DNA of 64,000 nt from Roseibacillus ishigakijimensis (GCF_016595415.1 NZ_JAENIO010000002.1:62001-126000); one strand, 5' to 3'; positions 26,942-37,123 are shown, numbered from the stretch's first letter. Notes: generated by a model from the sequence alone, not told the origin. Translations and numbers: made by a program.

Positions 26942-29900
26942 GTGAAGATTTTCTCTCTCGTTTTCATTGCCTTGCTCTGTCTGCCCCTCCTCCGGGCGGA
27001 AGTCGCGAGTTCTGCTGATTTGACGCAAGCCATTGCCAAGTTGGAGGAAGGGAACGAGGGCCGTTCGGCGGCGGAGCTGGCTCTCCGCAAAGAAGCTCTG
27101 GCCCTCGCGCAGCAACGGGAAAAATTGAGTGAGGAGACGAAATCGTTTCATCAGCAAGCACAGGCTCTGACCACGCTGCCCGAGTGGTCCTTGCCGGAGC
27201 CCCTCCCGGTGGGAGCCAGCCTGGAAAGTCGCAACACGCGCCTGGCAGAGGTTACCGCGCTCATCGATGCCCAGAAGCAGCGCCTGGAGCAGCTGACCCA
27301 TGAGCTGGATCGGGCGGGACCGCGACTGGGAGAACTCTCCGGGCTCCTCGCCACCACGAGAGACGAGCTGGGCGAGGTGAGCGTCACCCCCGGAGGCACC
27401 AGCCCCGAGGAGCAGGCGGAAGAGGGCAAGGCCAGGCAACTGGAGGCTCTGCTGGCCGCCCGAATCGAAAATTTGCAAGCGGAGCAAAATCTGCGGCGCA
27501 CCGAACAGGAGCTTCTCCCGGAGCATATCCGCTCGCGCCGGGACTACTTGGAAGAGCTGCAAACCCGGAGTGGAGCCTTGCAGACGGAAATCACCCGTCT
27601 GCGCCAGGTCGAAATCGAAAGCACGCGCGAAGCCTTGGAACAATCCAGCGAAAAATTTGCAGCCATTCCCTCGCTCTCTGCCCTCGTGGATGAGATCCGG
27701 GGCCTCAATGCCCTGCGCACCGGGGAGGAGGGGCTTCTCCGTCAGAAGCAAAGAGCCAGTAGCTACAGCAGCTCTATCAACGCCACCCGCGACCGCATTC
27801 GCGCGCAATGGGAAAGCGCCGACCAGAAAATTTCCCTGATGGAAAAAGTGGGAATGGGGATCGATACCGATACGGGAATCTTGCTGCGGGAACAGCGGGC
27901 CAAATTGCCCAGTCCGGTTGTTCTCCGGCGCACCATGCAGGAAAAAATCGCAGAGGCAGCCCGCGCCCAGATTGCGCTGCTCGATGTGCAGGATCTTCTT
28001 TCCGAGCACCCTCCGCTGTCCTCGCGACAGATTGGCAATCTCGTAGCTAAGTATCCCGAGCTTTACGAAGAGGACATCACCTCGCTCCTCGATCAGCGCA
28101 AGGACGCCCTGGAAGCGCTGAGCCGGGAATACCGCGAGCTGAGCGAAACCCTCGAGCGAGCCAATGCCACCGCTGACCTCACCATTCAGGATATCGAGGC
28201 CTATTCCACCTTTCTCGATAAACGCCTCCTTTGGATAAAAAGCACGGAGGCCATCCGCTTGCAGGAACCGGCGGCCGAATGGAACCGCATCGTCGCGCTC
28301 TTCGCCCCGGCCAGTTGGCAGTTGGCCTGGCAGTCCATCCGCGCCAATTGGGTCGACCGCTTTCTCCCCGTGCTGGTGCTCTTGACCCTCTTTCTCTTCG
28401 CTTCTCTCCGGCGGAGACGATTGCGCAAGCTCTTGCGGGATTCCTCGGCCATCGCCGCCCGACGCAATTGCACCAGTATCCAGCCGACCTTGCAGACCAT
28501 TGTGGCCTCTCTTCTGTTGGCCGCGACCGCTCCTTCCCTCCTCTTTTTGCTCGCGCTTCTGATCTCGGAACCGGCCGAATTTCATTCCGGTTTGCTCAAC
28601 AGTGGCATTCTTCTTTTTGTCGCGGGGTCATTGCTCAAATTCACCAAATCGGAAGCGCTTTTTGAGGCCCACTTCCGCTTTTCCGCCGAGAAGATTTCCC
28701 GTTTGCGGCGCAATCTGCAGATTTTCACTCCCCTTCTTCTTCCCTTTTCCTTCGGAGTGGGGGCGCTCTGTTCGCATGAGAGCGAGGGCTCTGGAGGCCG
28801 GGTGGTCTTCATCCTCGCCATGATTGTGGTCGCGGTGCTGGCCCACCGTCTCTTTCATCCCAAGCATTCCCTCCTCCGTCAAAAAGGGGGGCTCACCCTG
28901 TTGTGCAAGCTGAGCTACGCCCTCGCCCTCGGTTTGCCTCTCTCCTTTGCCATTGGGGCCGCCTTTGGCTTCTTTGCCTCGGTGCTCACCTTGCGAGCGC
29001 AGGTGGTGGCCACCGCCGGAGTTCTGCTTGCGGCCTTCCTCGTCATCCGGTTCTTCATGCGGTGGATTCTGGTTTCCCGACGTCGGCTCGCCATTTCGCA
29101 AGCATTGCAACGTCGCGAGGCCATTCTCGCCGAGCGGAGCAAGGGGAAAGAGGGAGAAGGAAGCAAAGAGACGGAAGTTCCGAGTTTGGAGGAAGTGAAA
29201 GCCCAGGCTGTCAATGTGGTGGAGGTGGAAGAGCAAACCAACAAGCTGGTCCGGTTCTGTGTCTACTTTTCGGTCATCTTCGCTATCTGGTCGATCTGGG
29301 CCAGTTCCCTCAAGGCCCTTTCCATTCTGGACCAGGTGCCAGTGGTGCCGGGGCAGGAACAGATCGGGCACAACGAAAAGGAGGGGAGCCCTTCATCGCC
29401 GACGGACTGGGTGCCGGGGGTCTCCGCGCCCGTCGCGGAGGAGAGTGCCAAGGGCGAGCCTCCTCTGGGTGACCTGGTGGGAGTCCCGGATGATTTCGTC
29501 AGTTGGCAGGATGTTCTGCTTTCCGCCTTCTTCTTCTTCCTCACCTTCATCGCCGCGCGCAATATTCCCGGCTTGCTCAGTCTCTCCGTTTTCAATCGCC
29601 TCAATCTGGGGCCGGGAGGCAACTTTGCCTTCACCACGGTGGTGCGCTACTTCATCGTCTTCGTGGGCGTCTTCGTTGGCTTGGCAAAAATCGGCATCAC
29701 TTGGGACAAGGTGCAGTGGCTGGCCGCGGCCATCACCCTGGGGATTGGTTTTGGCCTACAAGAGATTTTCGCTAACTTCGTGGCGGGATTGATTCTTCTC
29801 TTCGAGCGGCCCATCCGGCTGGGGGACATCGTTACCGTGGGCGAGGTTTCTGGAAAAGTGACCGAGATCCGCATGCGCGCCACCACCATCCAGCAGTTCA

Positions 29901-30337
29901 ATAATCGTGAGCTGGTGGTTCCCAACAAGGATTTCATCACCAACCAGCTTAATAACTGGACCCTGCGGGACACGGTCCTGCGTTTCGAGATTCCAGTGGG
30001 CATCGCCTACGGCTCGGACACTCGCCTGGCCAAGCAGCTTCTGGAGGAAATTCTTGAAAATCATCCTTATGTGCTCGCCGATCCCGCTCCTGCGGTTGTT
30101 TTCAACGCCTTTGGCGAAAGCACTCTGGATTTTCTCATCCGGGCCTATGTGGGCGAAGTGGGGCACCTCGTTGATACCCAGAGCGAGCTACATTTCCAGA
30201 TCGACGACGCTTTCCGGGCAGCGGGAGTCGAGATTGCCTTCCCGCAACAGGACCTCAATCTCCGCACTTTGCCGGAAGGGCTGGTGCTGCAGGCGGGCCC
30301 TCCCCGTTCTTCTGCCAAAGACGAGCCTACTGGCTAG
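26942..30337 (+). CDS. Large MscS/MscK-type mechanosensitive channel
   Basis: I take the GTG at 26942 as start because it opens a signal peptide (VKIFSLVFIALLCLPLLRAE), giving 1131 aa; in-frame ATGs at 26819 and 26870 lie over the divergent sulfatase promoter. A periplasmic coiled-coil region (~20-450) precedes about nine membrane helices. The MscS pore is at ~893-1000 with AAITLGIGFGLQEIFANFVAGLILLFERPIR split over its usual helix TM3, then VGEVSGKVTEIRMRATTIQ and VVPNKDFITNQLNNW of the beta domain. Architecture matches MscK/YjeP, which release solutes on osmotic downshock. Its 3' end overlaps the convergent folC by 11 bases. Confidence 0.9.
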   Translation: MKIFSLVFIALLCLPLLRAEVASSADLTQAIAKLEEGNEGRSAAELALRKEALALAQQREKLSEETKSFHQQAQALTTLPEWSLPEPLPVGASLESRNTRLAEVTALIDAQKQRLEQLTHELDRAGPRLGELSGLLATTRDELGEVSVTPGGTSPEEQAEEGKARQLEALLAARIENLQAEQNLRRTEQELLPEHIRSRRDYLEELQTRSGALQTEITRLRQVEIESTREALEQSSEKFAAIPSLSALVDEIRGLNALRTGEEGLLRQKQRASSYSSSINATRDRIRAQWESADQKISLMEKVGMGIDTDTGILLREQRAKLPSPVVLRRTMQEKIAEAARAQIALLDVQDLLSEHPPLSSRQIGNLVAKYPELYEEDITSLLDQRKDALEALSREYRELSETLERANATADLTIQDIEAYSTFLDKRLLWIKSTEAIRLQEPAAEWNRIVALFAPASWQLAWQSIRANWVDRFLPVLVLLTLFLFASLRRRRLRKLLRDSSAIAARRNCTSIQPTLQTIVASLLLAATAPSLLFLLALLISEPAEFHSGLLNSGILLFVAGSLLKFTKSEALFEAHFRFSAEKISRLRRNLQIFTPLLLPFSFGVGALCSHESEGSGGRVVFILAMIVVAVLAHRLFHPKHSLLRQKGGLTLLCKLSYALALGLPLSFAIGAAFGFFASVLTLRAQVVATAGVLLAAFLVIRFFMRWILVSRRRLAISQALQRREAILAERSKGKEGEGSKETEVPSLEEVKAQAVNVVEVEEQTNKLVRFCVYFSVIFAIWSIWASSLKALSILDQVPVVPGQEQIGHNEKEGSPSSPTDWVPGVSAPVAEESAKGEPPLGDLVGVPDDFVSWQDVLLSAFFFFLTFIAARNIPGLLSLSVFNRLNLGPGGNFAFTTVVRYFIVFVGVFVGLAKIGITWDKVQWLAAAITLGIGFGLQEIFANFVAGLILLFERPIRLGDIVTVGEVSGKVTEIRMRATTIQQFNNRELVVPNKDFITNQLNNWTLRDTVLRFEIPVGIAYGSDTRLAKQLLEEILENHPYVLADPAPAVVFNAFGESTLDFLIRAYVGEVGHLVDTQSELHFQIDDAFRAAGVEIAFPQQDLNLRTLPEGLVLQAGPPRSSAKDEPTG

Positions 30338-31547
30338 TGCTCTGGTGGGGCTGCGCGCTGAGGAGGGCCTTGGCTTCTCCCACCAGAAAAGCGGAGCCGG
30401 TCAGCAGGACATGGCTTTTCTCGGCACAGGCTTTCAGGGCATCGGCAACATTCTGGTGAAGGTGAACCCGGGAGGCCGCCTCGCCGGGGAGGGCGGCTTG
30501 CAGGTCCGCCACCGGAGTGCTGCGGGGAGAATTGATGGGAGTGAAGTGAATCTGGTCCACCCAATCGGCATAGAGGGCCAGCATGGTCGCGATGTCCTTG
30601 GAGCCTGCCGCACCGAAAATGAGAGCCGGACGAATGGCCGGGAATCGTTCCTGCCAAGTGGCGACGAGACTTTTGGTAGCATGTGGATTGTGCGCGATAT
30701 CGAAGACGGTCACCTGGTGGTCTTTTTCGGTGATTTCAAAGCGGCCTGGGTGGCGGGCTTTTTGCAAGCCTTCGAGCACGGTGTCGTAGCTGAGCCGGAA
30801 GCCTACGGAATGAATGGCTTCCAGGGCGAGAGCGGCATTGTGGGACTGGTGCGGCCCCGCCAAGCCGAGTGGGTAGCCGAGCAAGGGCTCCGGCACCCAG
30901 GTCAGGGGAGAGCGGGTTTGGTTGGCGGTTTGCTCAATAACGGGGATGGCCTCCGCTTCCTGTTTGGCGACGAGAGCCGGTTTCCCTTCCCGAAAAATGG
31001 CTGCCTTCTCGCCTGCGATCTCGGCCAGGGTCTCGCCCAACCACTGCTGGTGATCGAGGTCCACGGGGGTGAGCACGGTGGCATCGGCCGGAACGGCGGT
31101 GGTGGCATCGTAGCGCCCTCCCATGCCCACCTCAAGGATGATGAGCTCACAGTCGCGTTCATAGAAATGCCGCATGGCCAAGGCGAGGGTGAGCTCGAAG
31201 AAGGTGGGGTGATTTTCCCAATCAGCCACGATCTCGCGCAGGCGGGTGAGACCCCGGGCCACGTCTTCTTCCGGGATTTGCTGGCCACTGACCTGGATGC
31301 GCTCACGATAGCTGACCAGGTGGGGCGAAGTGAAAAGCCCGGTGCGGGCTCCTGTGGCGCGCGCCAGCGAGTCTATAAAGGCGCAGGTCGAACCTTTGCC
31401 ATTGGTGCCGGCGACTTGAATGACGCGGGTGCCATGACGGGGAAAGGCCAGATATTCCCGCAAGAGCCGGGTGGGATTCTCCAGCCCCAGCTTGATGCCG
31501 AAATTCTGCGTCGCGTAGAGCCAGTCGAGGGCTTCGGAGTAAGTCAT
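30327..31547 (-). CDS. folC: Bifunctional folylpolyglutamate/dihydrofolate synthase
   Basis: This 406-aa Mur-ligase-like enzyme adds glutamate to folates. The P-loop is GTNGKGSTCAF (~47-57), followed by GLFTSPHLVSYRERI. VGMGGRYDATT is the family signature; PVDLDHQQWLG and GEKAAIF carry the metal-binding and carbamylated-lysine region, and FDIAHNPHATKSL the C-terminal domain motif. Length is typical. It supplies polyglutamylated folate, which fits with the methionine synthase genes nearby, though they are on a separate transcript. Confidence 0.93.
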   Translation of the reverse strand: MTYSEALDWLYATQNFGIKLGLENPTRLLREYLAFPRHGTRVIQVAGTNGKGSTCAFIDSLARATGARTGLFTSPHLVSYRERIQVSGQQIPEEDVARGLTRLREIVADWENHPTFFELTLALAMRHFYERDCELIILEVGMGGRYDATTAVPADATVLTPVDLDHQQWLGETLAEIAGEKAAIFREGKPALVAKQEAEAIPVIEQTANQTRSPLTWVPEPLLGYPLGLAGPHQSHNAALALEAIHSVGFRLSYDTVLEGLQKARHPGRFEITEKDHQVTVFDIAHNPHATKSLVATWQERFPAIRPALIFGAAGSKDIATMLALYADWVDQIHFTPINSPRSTPVADLQAALPGEAASRVHLHQNVADALKACAEKSHVLLTGSAFLVGEAKALLSAQPHQSTSQ

Positions 31548-31614
31548 GCGTGGCGCAAAGGAAACGCAATTTGCGCTGCTGGGGAACGGAAAAAAGCGCT
31601 CATCTCCGCTTCTT

Positions 31615-34600
31615 TCACTCCTGCCCAGCCTGGGGAGCGGGGTAGGCTACCCGTAGAGCCACACTTCCGACCGTGCCCGCCCCACCATCGGCGAAGGCCA
31701 GCTTCACTTCGTTCTGGTCCTTGAGCCAAGCCGGGTCGAGGGAGACCATACGGGTGGTGGCGTAGCCGTGGTCCTGGGGCTGCTCCAGCCGGGGGGCGGC
31801 ATCTTCGACCGGGAGGGCGAGGGGGCGACCGTTGAAGTGGAGGACCAGCTCCTTGCCGGCCTCCACCGGACGCGAGAACCCTATCCGCAAGGTGGCCCGG
31901 AGCGCGCGCTCCGGCTGGTCCACGGAGAGGGCGACCGGTTGCAGGGCGGGAGCGGGCAGGAGAACTTTATCACCATAGTAGGTGCGCTCATTCCACCGGC
32001 TCTTTTCCGCAAGAGGGGCGGGATAGTGGCAAATGGCGACCACGGTCTCCTGAGGTGCCAGGGTGAGGTCACGCAGAGTGGCCGCTTCCTCGCGATAATG
32101 CGGGGTCAGGTTCGGGCGGCGGCTGAGTCGACGCAGCACCACCGCCTCCGGAACGGGCAAGGTCAGCTCCACCGGAGCAGGCAGATCGGCCTGATTGTGC
32201 ATCATGATGAAGAGTTTTGTCCCATCCCTCACCACCCGGGTGATGACGTCGGGATCGGGGTTGTCGGCCCAGACGCGCTCACCACGGACACCGCGGAAGA
32301 GCTGATGGAAGTGTTGCACCGCAGTGGGAACGAGCTCCGGACTGTCTTTGGCGAAGCCCTTCTTCGTGTAGAGGACGGCATAGTATTCCGGGTCCCAGGA
32401 TGACGTTTCGAGGAGCATGAATGGGACTGCCTTGAGCACTAGCTGGGGATGGTCCATGAAGGTGAGGGTGTTTCTGGCCGCTGAGGTGACGAGGCAGAAT
32501 TCCTGAATGGAGCGCACCTGCCGGTCCCTGGCGGGGTTCTCGCTGGTGATGCCGTGGGCCCGGGCCACTTTGTCCAGAGTGACCCATGAGTCGCCTCCCA
32601 GATACCCCCCGTGCTCGCTGATGGCCAGGGGGATGGTTTTGCCAAACTGCTGCCGGGTGTAGGCCCCATAGAGGTCGAGAACTCCCTCGAAGGGGAGTCC
32701 GGTAACCATTGTGCCCGCGAGCTTGTCCCCGTCCCAACGGTAGTAGTCGTAGACGTGGAAGGAGTAGAAATCCAGCTCGCCCCGGGTGGCGTCAATAAAG
32801 CCCTTCATCCCCTTAAAGCCCTGATATTGCCGACTCCAAAGATAACCGGTGGCGTGGCAGGGTCCGCCCACGAGAGTCTCCAGCCCTGCGGCCCGGAATG
32901 CGGCCCGGGTCTCTAGGTGCCAGCGGGCCATTCTCTCCGGTTCCGCCAGGAATTGCCAACTGGGCTCATTGATAGGCTCGAAGTAGCGTGGGCGGGTGAA
33001 GTCGTCATAGCCATATTTGAAGACTGTGGCGGCGAACTCGGCGGCGGCCTGTGAGTTGGCCGGGATGCCAAAGGCTCCCTTCTTCTGAGGCTGGTCTTGC
33101 AGGCTTTCCGGGCGCCAGTTTCCCATGAAGTCGGGGTAGCCTCCCGGTGAACCGTGGGCGATCACGTCGAGCCCCTGGGGGAAATCTTTCTGCAGCTGTC
33201 GCTCCTCCTGTGGGGGATGGGCCTGTAGAAATCGGGTCACCTTCGCCAAGTCGGCTCGGCCCGGATTCCCGGTATCCTCGATCTCTTTCGGCAAACGCCG
33301 CACCTGCCATTTCACCGGACCCAGACTGCGCCCGAAGTTGATGTCGAGTTCGTCCACCAGGTAACGATAGCGCTCCCGATTGCCCACCCGTTGCGGGAAA
33401 CGGGCACCAGGATCACAGATCCCGAAGTAGCGCTCCCGCTGCAGAGTGCTCTCGCCTTCGATGGCGCGCGTGATCTGGGGATGAATCGTGATGTGGGCCA
33501 CTTCGGTGGGCTTCAGTTCGCCGAAAGTGCCGGGGAGTTCGCGTAGTTTCCGCTGCAAGGCCTGCTGCAGGTCCTGAAGGCGCTCGCGATGCTCCTCCTC
33601 ATTGGCCAGATTCGTGGTTTCGCTCGGATCGCTCGCGAGGTGATAGAGTTGGTCTGGGGCGTAGTAGTTGGTGAGATAGGGCGGTTTCGCCTTCATCGTG
33701 AGGCGAATGAGGAAGTTGCCCCCGGGAGGTCCACCGACATGGGAAACCTTGGCCGAGGGGTCGGGCTCCCAAGTGACCCAGGGATGGCGCTCTTTGATCG
33801 CGGCTAGCTCGGCGACCTGCTGTCGCCAGCCCTCGTCCTCCTCCGGTTGCTGGCTGGGCGGGAGGCGGAAGGCCAGATACTTCCAGTCCTTGGTCACCAG
33901 CGCCCTCGTAAAGCCGATCTCGGCGTAGACTTCTTTCCGCCATTTCACCTTCTCGCCTCGCAAGAGAGGCAGGTAGCTCGCGCCATCGAGGGTCATGCCC
34001 GGCAGCGGCTTGGCTCCGCAGGCCTCCAGAATAGTCGGGGCGATATCTACATTGGAGACCAGCTCCTCGGGCTTTTGGGGACTGATGGTGCCCGGCCAAT
34101 AGGCGGAGGAGGGCGTGCGCAGCGCACCCTGATAGAGTGAACTCTTGCTGGCTAGCTCCATGCCGTGGTCATTGAAGTAAATGATCAGAGTGTCTTCGCT
34201 GAGGCCGAGATTTTCGATTTTTTGCAAGATAGCCCCAATTCCGGCATCGAGCCAGGTATCGGGAGCCCGCTCCCGGGGGAGGCCGGCTTCTTGGGTGACG
34301 CGACGAAAAATTTCCTCCCGAGAAGGCATTCCCTCCGGGGCCGGAGCGTTCTCCAGGAGACCCACCGGAGTACTGCGGGGATCGCTCTCCATTCCCTCCA
34401 GGGGAGAGGGCGAGTGAGGCAGAGTGGTGGAAAAATAGAGGAAAAAGGGATTGTCGCGATTGGCTTCGATGAAGGCCAGGGCCCCTTCCGTGATCCACTC
34501 CATATTGTGATGGGCGAGTCCGGTATTACGGAGAGACTTGGAATCGAGTGGGTTGCCGGCATAAACGCGCGACACGTGGTCGAAGCCGTGTTCCGCGAGA

Positions 34601-35103
34601 TCCGCGCAGAGCTTGTTCTGGTTGTCCTGAAGGACTTTCCTCACTGCCGAGTCCCGGGGATCTGAATTGGGAGGGATGGCGTGCTCCAATTTCGCCTGAT
34701 GGCCAACGTGCCATTTTCCAACCAACCCCGTCGTGTAGCCAGCTGCTTGCAAGGCTTTGGGGAGGTTGGGGCGGTCCTTCTCCAGATGGGTATTGAAGTA
34801 GACCTGGGTGGTGCCTTCCGGCGTGATGTCCTGCAAAAACTGGGGGGCCGTGGAGCGGCTGGGATAGCGCCCGGTGAGACAGGTATAGCGACTCGGCGTG
34901 CAAACCGTGCTGCTGGTGTAACTATTCTGGAAATCCGCTCCTTCCCGCGCCAAACGATCCAGATGTGGAGTGAAGGACTTCCCTTCCAGATAGCCAAGTT
35001 GCTCGCGCCGTTGATCATCAGTGATGATGAAAATGACATTGGGACGGCGATCGCGTGCGGCGAGTGACCCAACGAGCAGAAGAAAGAAAACAAGAACTCT
35101 CAT
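31615..35103 (-). CDS. Sulfatase fused to a GH86-like (agarase/porphyranase-type) glycoside hydrolase
   Basis: From ATG 35103, which opens a signal peptide (~1-16), the product is 1162 aa. Residues ~20-520 form a type I sulfatase: IITDDQRREQ, the formylglycine site CTPSR at 68-72 followed by YTCLTGRY, and YFNDHGMELASKSS. Residues ~545-930 form a clan GH-A (beta/alpha)8 domain: RERYFGICDPG, the acid/base in FEPINEPSWQF (~713) and the probable nucleophile in LAISEHGGYL (~830). The rest (~930-1162) is beta-sandwich. The pattern recalls GH86 beta-agarases/porphyranases. A single chain that desulfates and cleaves a sulfated galactan would fit, but the substrate is inference. Confidence 0.8.
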   Translation of the reverse strand: MRVLVFFLLLVGSLAARDRRPNVIFIITDDQRREQLGYLEGKSFTPHLDRLAREGADFQNSYTSSTVCTPSRYTCLTGRYPSRSTAPQFLQDITPEGTTQVYFNTHLEKDRPNLPKALQAAGYTTGLVGKWHVGHQAKLEHAIPPNSDPRDSAVRKVLQDNQNKLCADLAEHGFDHVSRVYAGNPLDSKSLRNTGLAHHNMEWITEGALAFIEANRDNPFFLYFSTTLPHSPSPLEGMESDPRSTPVGLLENAPAPEGMPSREEIFRRVTQEAGLPRERAPDTWLDAGIGAILQKIENLGLSEDTLIIYFNDHGMELASKSSLYQGALRTPSSAYWPGTISPQKPEELVSNVDIAPTILEACGAKPLPGMTLDGASYLPLLRGEKVKWRKEVYAEIGFTRALVTKDWKYLAFRLPPSQQPEEDEGWRQQVAELAAIKERHPWVTWEPDPSAKVSHVGGPPGGNFLIRLTMKAKPPYLTNYYAPDQLYHLASDPSETTNLANEEEHRERLQDLQQALQRKLRELPGTFGELKPTEVAHITIHPQITRAIEGESTLQRERYFGICDPGARFPQRVGNRERYRYLVDELDINFGRSLGPVKWQVRRLPKEIEDTGNPGRADLAKVTRFLQAHPPQEERQLQKDFPQGLDVIAHGSPGGYPDFMGNWRPESLQDQPQKKGAFGIPANSQAAAEFAATVFKYGYDDFTRPRYFEPINEPSWQFLAEPERMARWHLETRAAFRAAGLETLVGGPCHATGYLWSRQYQGFKGMKGFIDATRGELDFYSFHVYDYYRWDGDKLAGTMVTGLPFEGVLDLYGAYTRQQFGKTIPLAISEHGGYLGGDSWVTLDKVARAHGITSENPARDRQVRSIQEFCLVTSAARNTLTFMDHPQLVLKAVPFMLLETSSWDPEYYAVLYTKKGFAKDSPELVPTAVQHFHQLFRGVRGERVWADNPDPDVITRVVRDGTKLFIMMHNQADLPAPVELTLPVPEAVVLRRLSRRPNLTPHYREEAATLRDLTLAPQETVVAICHYPAPLAEKSRWNERTYYGDKVLLPAPALQPVALSVDQPERALRATLRIGFSRPVEAGKELVLHFNGRPLALPVEDAAPRLEQPQDHGYATTRMVSLDPAWLKDQNEVKLAFADGGAGTVGSVALRVAYPAPQAGQE

Positions 35104-35266
35104 GCGATTGAAAAAGGGGAATGTTCTCATTGAAGACCGCTTTGCAAACAATCTGCCTCGCGATGCCGTCCATTTTCAAGCGATGGGAGACTCCCGTTAG
35201 CCTCGGGAGAGTCAGGGGTATGGGATGAAATGTCCTTAGAATCATCCGACTTCCCGCAATGTGCGG

Positions 35267-36382
35267 TCAGTGATGTTCGCGGAATTCGATGTGCAGAGTG
35301 CTGGCCAATTTCTTGAGCCGCGGGCGCTGCTTGGGCTCCAGCAGGACGAGGGAGAGTCCGCTCTTGCCCGCCCGAGCGGTGCGACCGCTACGGTGAGTGT
35401 AGTATTCAATCTGGTCCGGCAGCTGGTGATGAATGACAAAGGCGAGGTTCGCCACGTCGATGCCGCGCGCGGCCACATCGGTGGCCACCAAGTAGGGGAC
35501 CCGTTCTTTTTTGAAGGCCCGCATCACTTTATCGCGCTCCTTCTGGGTCATGTCTCCCTGCAGCACCTCGACTCCGAACCCCCGTTTGCGCAGTTGATTG
35601 GTCAGGGCCGTGGCCCCGGCCTTGGTGCGGCAGAAGATGAGGCCGCGATCGCCTTCCCGCTCTTCCAAGAAGTCCATGATGTAATCGTCCTTTTCCGCCT
35701 GCTCCATCACGGCATAGCGATGGTCGATGTTTTTATTAACCACCTGGTCTTCCTGCACTTGCAAGAAGGGTGCCTTGGGTGAGAGATGACGCTCGACGAG
35801 GGACTCGACCTTGGGGGGAAAAGTGGCCGAAAAGAGCCAGGTGCCTTTGCGCTGGGGAGTGAGCCGGAAGATCTGGTCCAGTTGTTTTTGAAAACCCATG
35901 CTGAGCATCTCGTCCGCTTCGTCCAGGACGAGGTGGCGGACTTGGGAGAGATCGAGGGCCTTGCGCTCGATGAGGTCGAGAATGCGACCGGGTGTCCCCA
36001 CCACAATCTGGGTCGGGCGGCGCAGGGCGGCCACCTGGCGATCGATGGGGTCGCCACCGGAGACCACTTCGACAAAGACTTTGGCACTGAACTTGGTGTA
36101 GCGGAAGAGCTGCTTGCCGATCTGCTTGGCGAGCTCGCGGGTAGGGGCGACGACGAGGGCTTGAATCGCCGGGGACCCGGGCTCGGCGCGGGCGAGGAGG
36201 GGAAGGCCAAAGGCGGCGGTCTTCCCCGTTCCCGTCTGCGCTTGGGCAATGTAGTCGCGCCCGTCCTTGAGGAGATGGGGAATGACTTTGCGCTGAATGG
36301 GAGTCGGTTTTTCGATTCCCAGCTCAGCGAGACCTTTGACGAAGTCTGCCGAAACACCGAGAGCGAGGAAGGGATGAGCCAT
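35267..36382 (-). CDS. DEAD-box RNA helicase
   Basis: The 371-aa protein contains the full DEAD-box set: the Q motif region ELGIEKPTPIQ, Walker A AQTGTGKTAAFG, PTRELAKQ, TPGRILDLIE, VLDEADEML, FSATFP, GLIFCRTKAGA and HRSGRTARAG. There is no C-terminal RNA-binding extension beyond the two RecA domains apart from a short basic tail. It probably remodels RNA in ribosome assembly or RNA decay, as for RhlE-like enzymes. I use ATG 36382, six codons inside the longest frame. It follows the nucleosidase gene by 38 bases on the same strand. Confidence 0.92.
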   Translation of the reverse strand: MAHPFLALGVSADFVKGLAELGIEKPTPIQRKVIPHLLKDGRDYIAQAQTGTGKTAAFGLPLLARAEPGSPAIQALVVAPTRELAKQIGKQLFRYTKFSAKVFVEVVSGGDPIDRQVAALRRPTQIVVGTPGRILDLIERKALDLSQVRHLVLDEADEMLSMGFQKQLDQIFRLTPQRKGTWLFSATFPPKVESLVERHLSPKAPFLQVQEDQVVNKNIDHRYAVMEQAEKDDYIMDFLEEREGDRGLIFCRTKAGATALTNQLRKRGFGVEVLQGDMTQKERDKVMRAFKKERVPYLVATDVAARGIDVANLAFVIHHQLPDQIEYYTHRSGRTARAGKSGLSLVLLEPKQRPRLKKLASTLHIEFREHH

Positions 36383-36420
36383 GCCTTCGCTATCGGGCAT
36401 TTCCGCCAGCTTGGCGAGTC

Positions 36421-37119
36421 TTAACCGTGCCAGAGGGGGAGGAGGCGCTGGAGTTCCTCGGTCACCTGGGCCGAGGCCCGGGCAAGGTTCTCATTGAACT
36501 GTTCGGCAGCCGGGTGGGGGAGGTCAAAGATGTCGGTCACGACCTTGAGGGCCGTGAAGGGAATGCCGTGCTGACGACAGACCCAAGCGAGCGCCGAGCC
36601 CTCCATGTCCTTGAGCCGGGCTCCATTTTCCAAAAAAATCTCCAGATCGCGCTCGGTGTGATCGAGGGAATTGCCGGAGGAGAGAATGGCGGTGCGCAGG
36701 CCCAAAGAATGGGCCCATCCCGGCACGGCGGTCTCGACGGGATGGTGGCCTCGTCCGAATTCCTCAAAGCGCGGGAGGGGAACGCGGTGATCGTGGCTGC
36801 AGACTGTGGGAGCGACGAGAAAGGCCTCCGCGATTTTGGCCTGCAGGGAAGAGTGCGCGCCACAGGTCCCGGCATTGAGCAAGTGGGTCACACCCAGGCG
36901 CGAGATGAGGTCGTGGGCGATGAGGGCGGCGGGTTCGGTGCCGATGCAGTCCACTCCCGTGGCCCGGTCTTTACCCGAGACCGCAATGAGCAGCTCGTGC
37001 TCCCCGCTACGAGCCTGATAGTAGCTTCCGATGACGGGCTGGCTAGCGAGGGGCTCCGCCTGCAGCGCGGCGAGAATTCCTTCTGCCTCCGCTTCCATGG
37101 CCATGTAGAGGGCGTGCAT
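36421..37119 (-). CDS. Purine nucleosidase (MTA/SAH nucleosidase-like)
   Basis: This phosphorylase-superfamily protein of 232 aa has HALYMAMEAEAEGIL at the N-terminus, LLNAGTCGAHS as the glycine-rich nucleoside site, and MEGSALAWVCRQHGIPF with LKVVTDIFD, where Glu and Asp are the substrate-binding and catalytic residues of MTA/SAH nucleosidases. It begins five bases after the stop of the methionine synthase gene, so the two are almost certainly one operon. That suits hydrolysis of S-adenosylhomocysteine or methylthioadenosine in the methyl cycle. Specificity between the two is not decidable here. Confidence 0.85.
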   Translation of the reverse strand: MHALYMAMEAEAEGILAALQAEPLASQPVIGSYYQARSGEHELLIAVSGKDRATGVDCIGTEPAALIAHDLISRLGVTHLLNAGTCGAHSSLQAKIAEAFLVAPTVCSHDHRVPLPRFEEFGRGHHPVETAVPGWAHSLGLRTAILSSGNSLDHTERDLEIFLENGARLKDMEGSALAWVCRQHGIPFTALKVVTDIFDLPHPAAEQFNENLARASAQVTEELQRLLPLWHG

Positions 37120-37123
37120 CTTC

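Noticed and set aside
29907-31724. 605-codon plus-strand open frame
   Set aside because: It runs over the end of the MscK-type gene in another frame and is antisense to folC.
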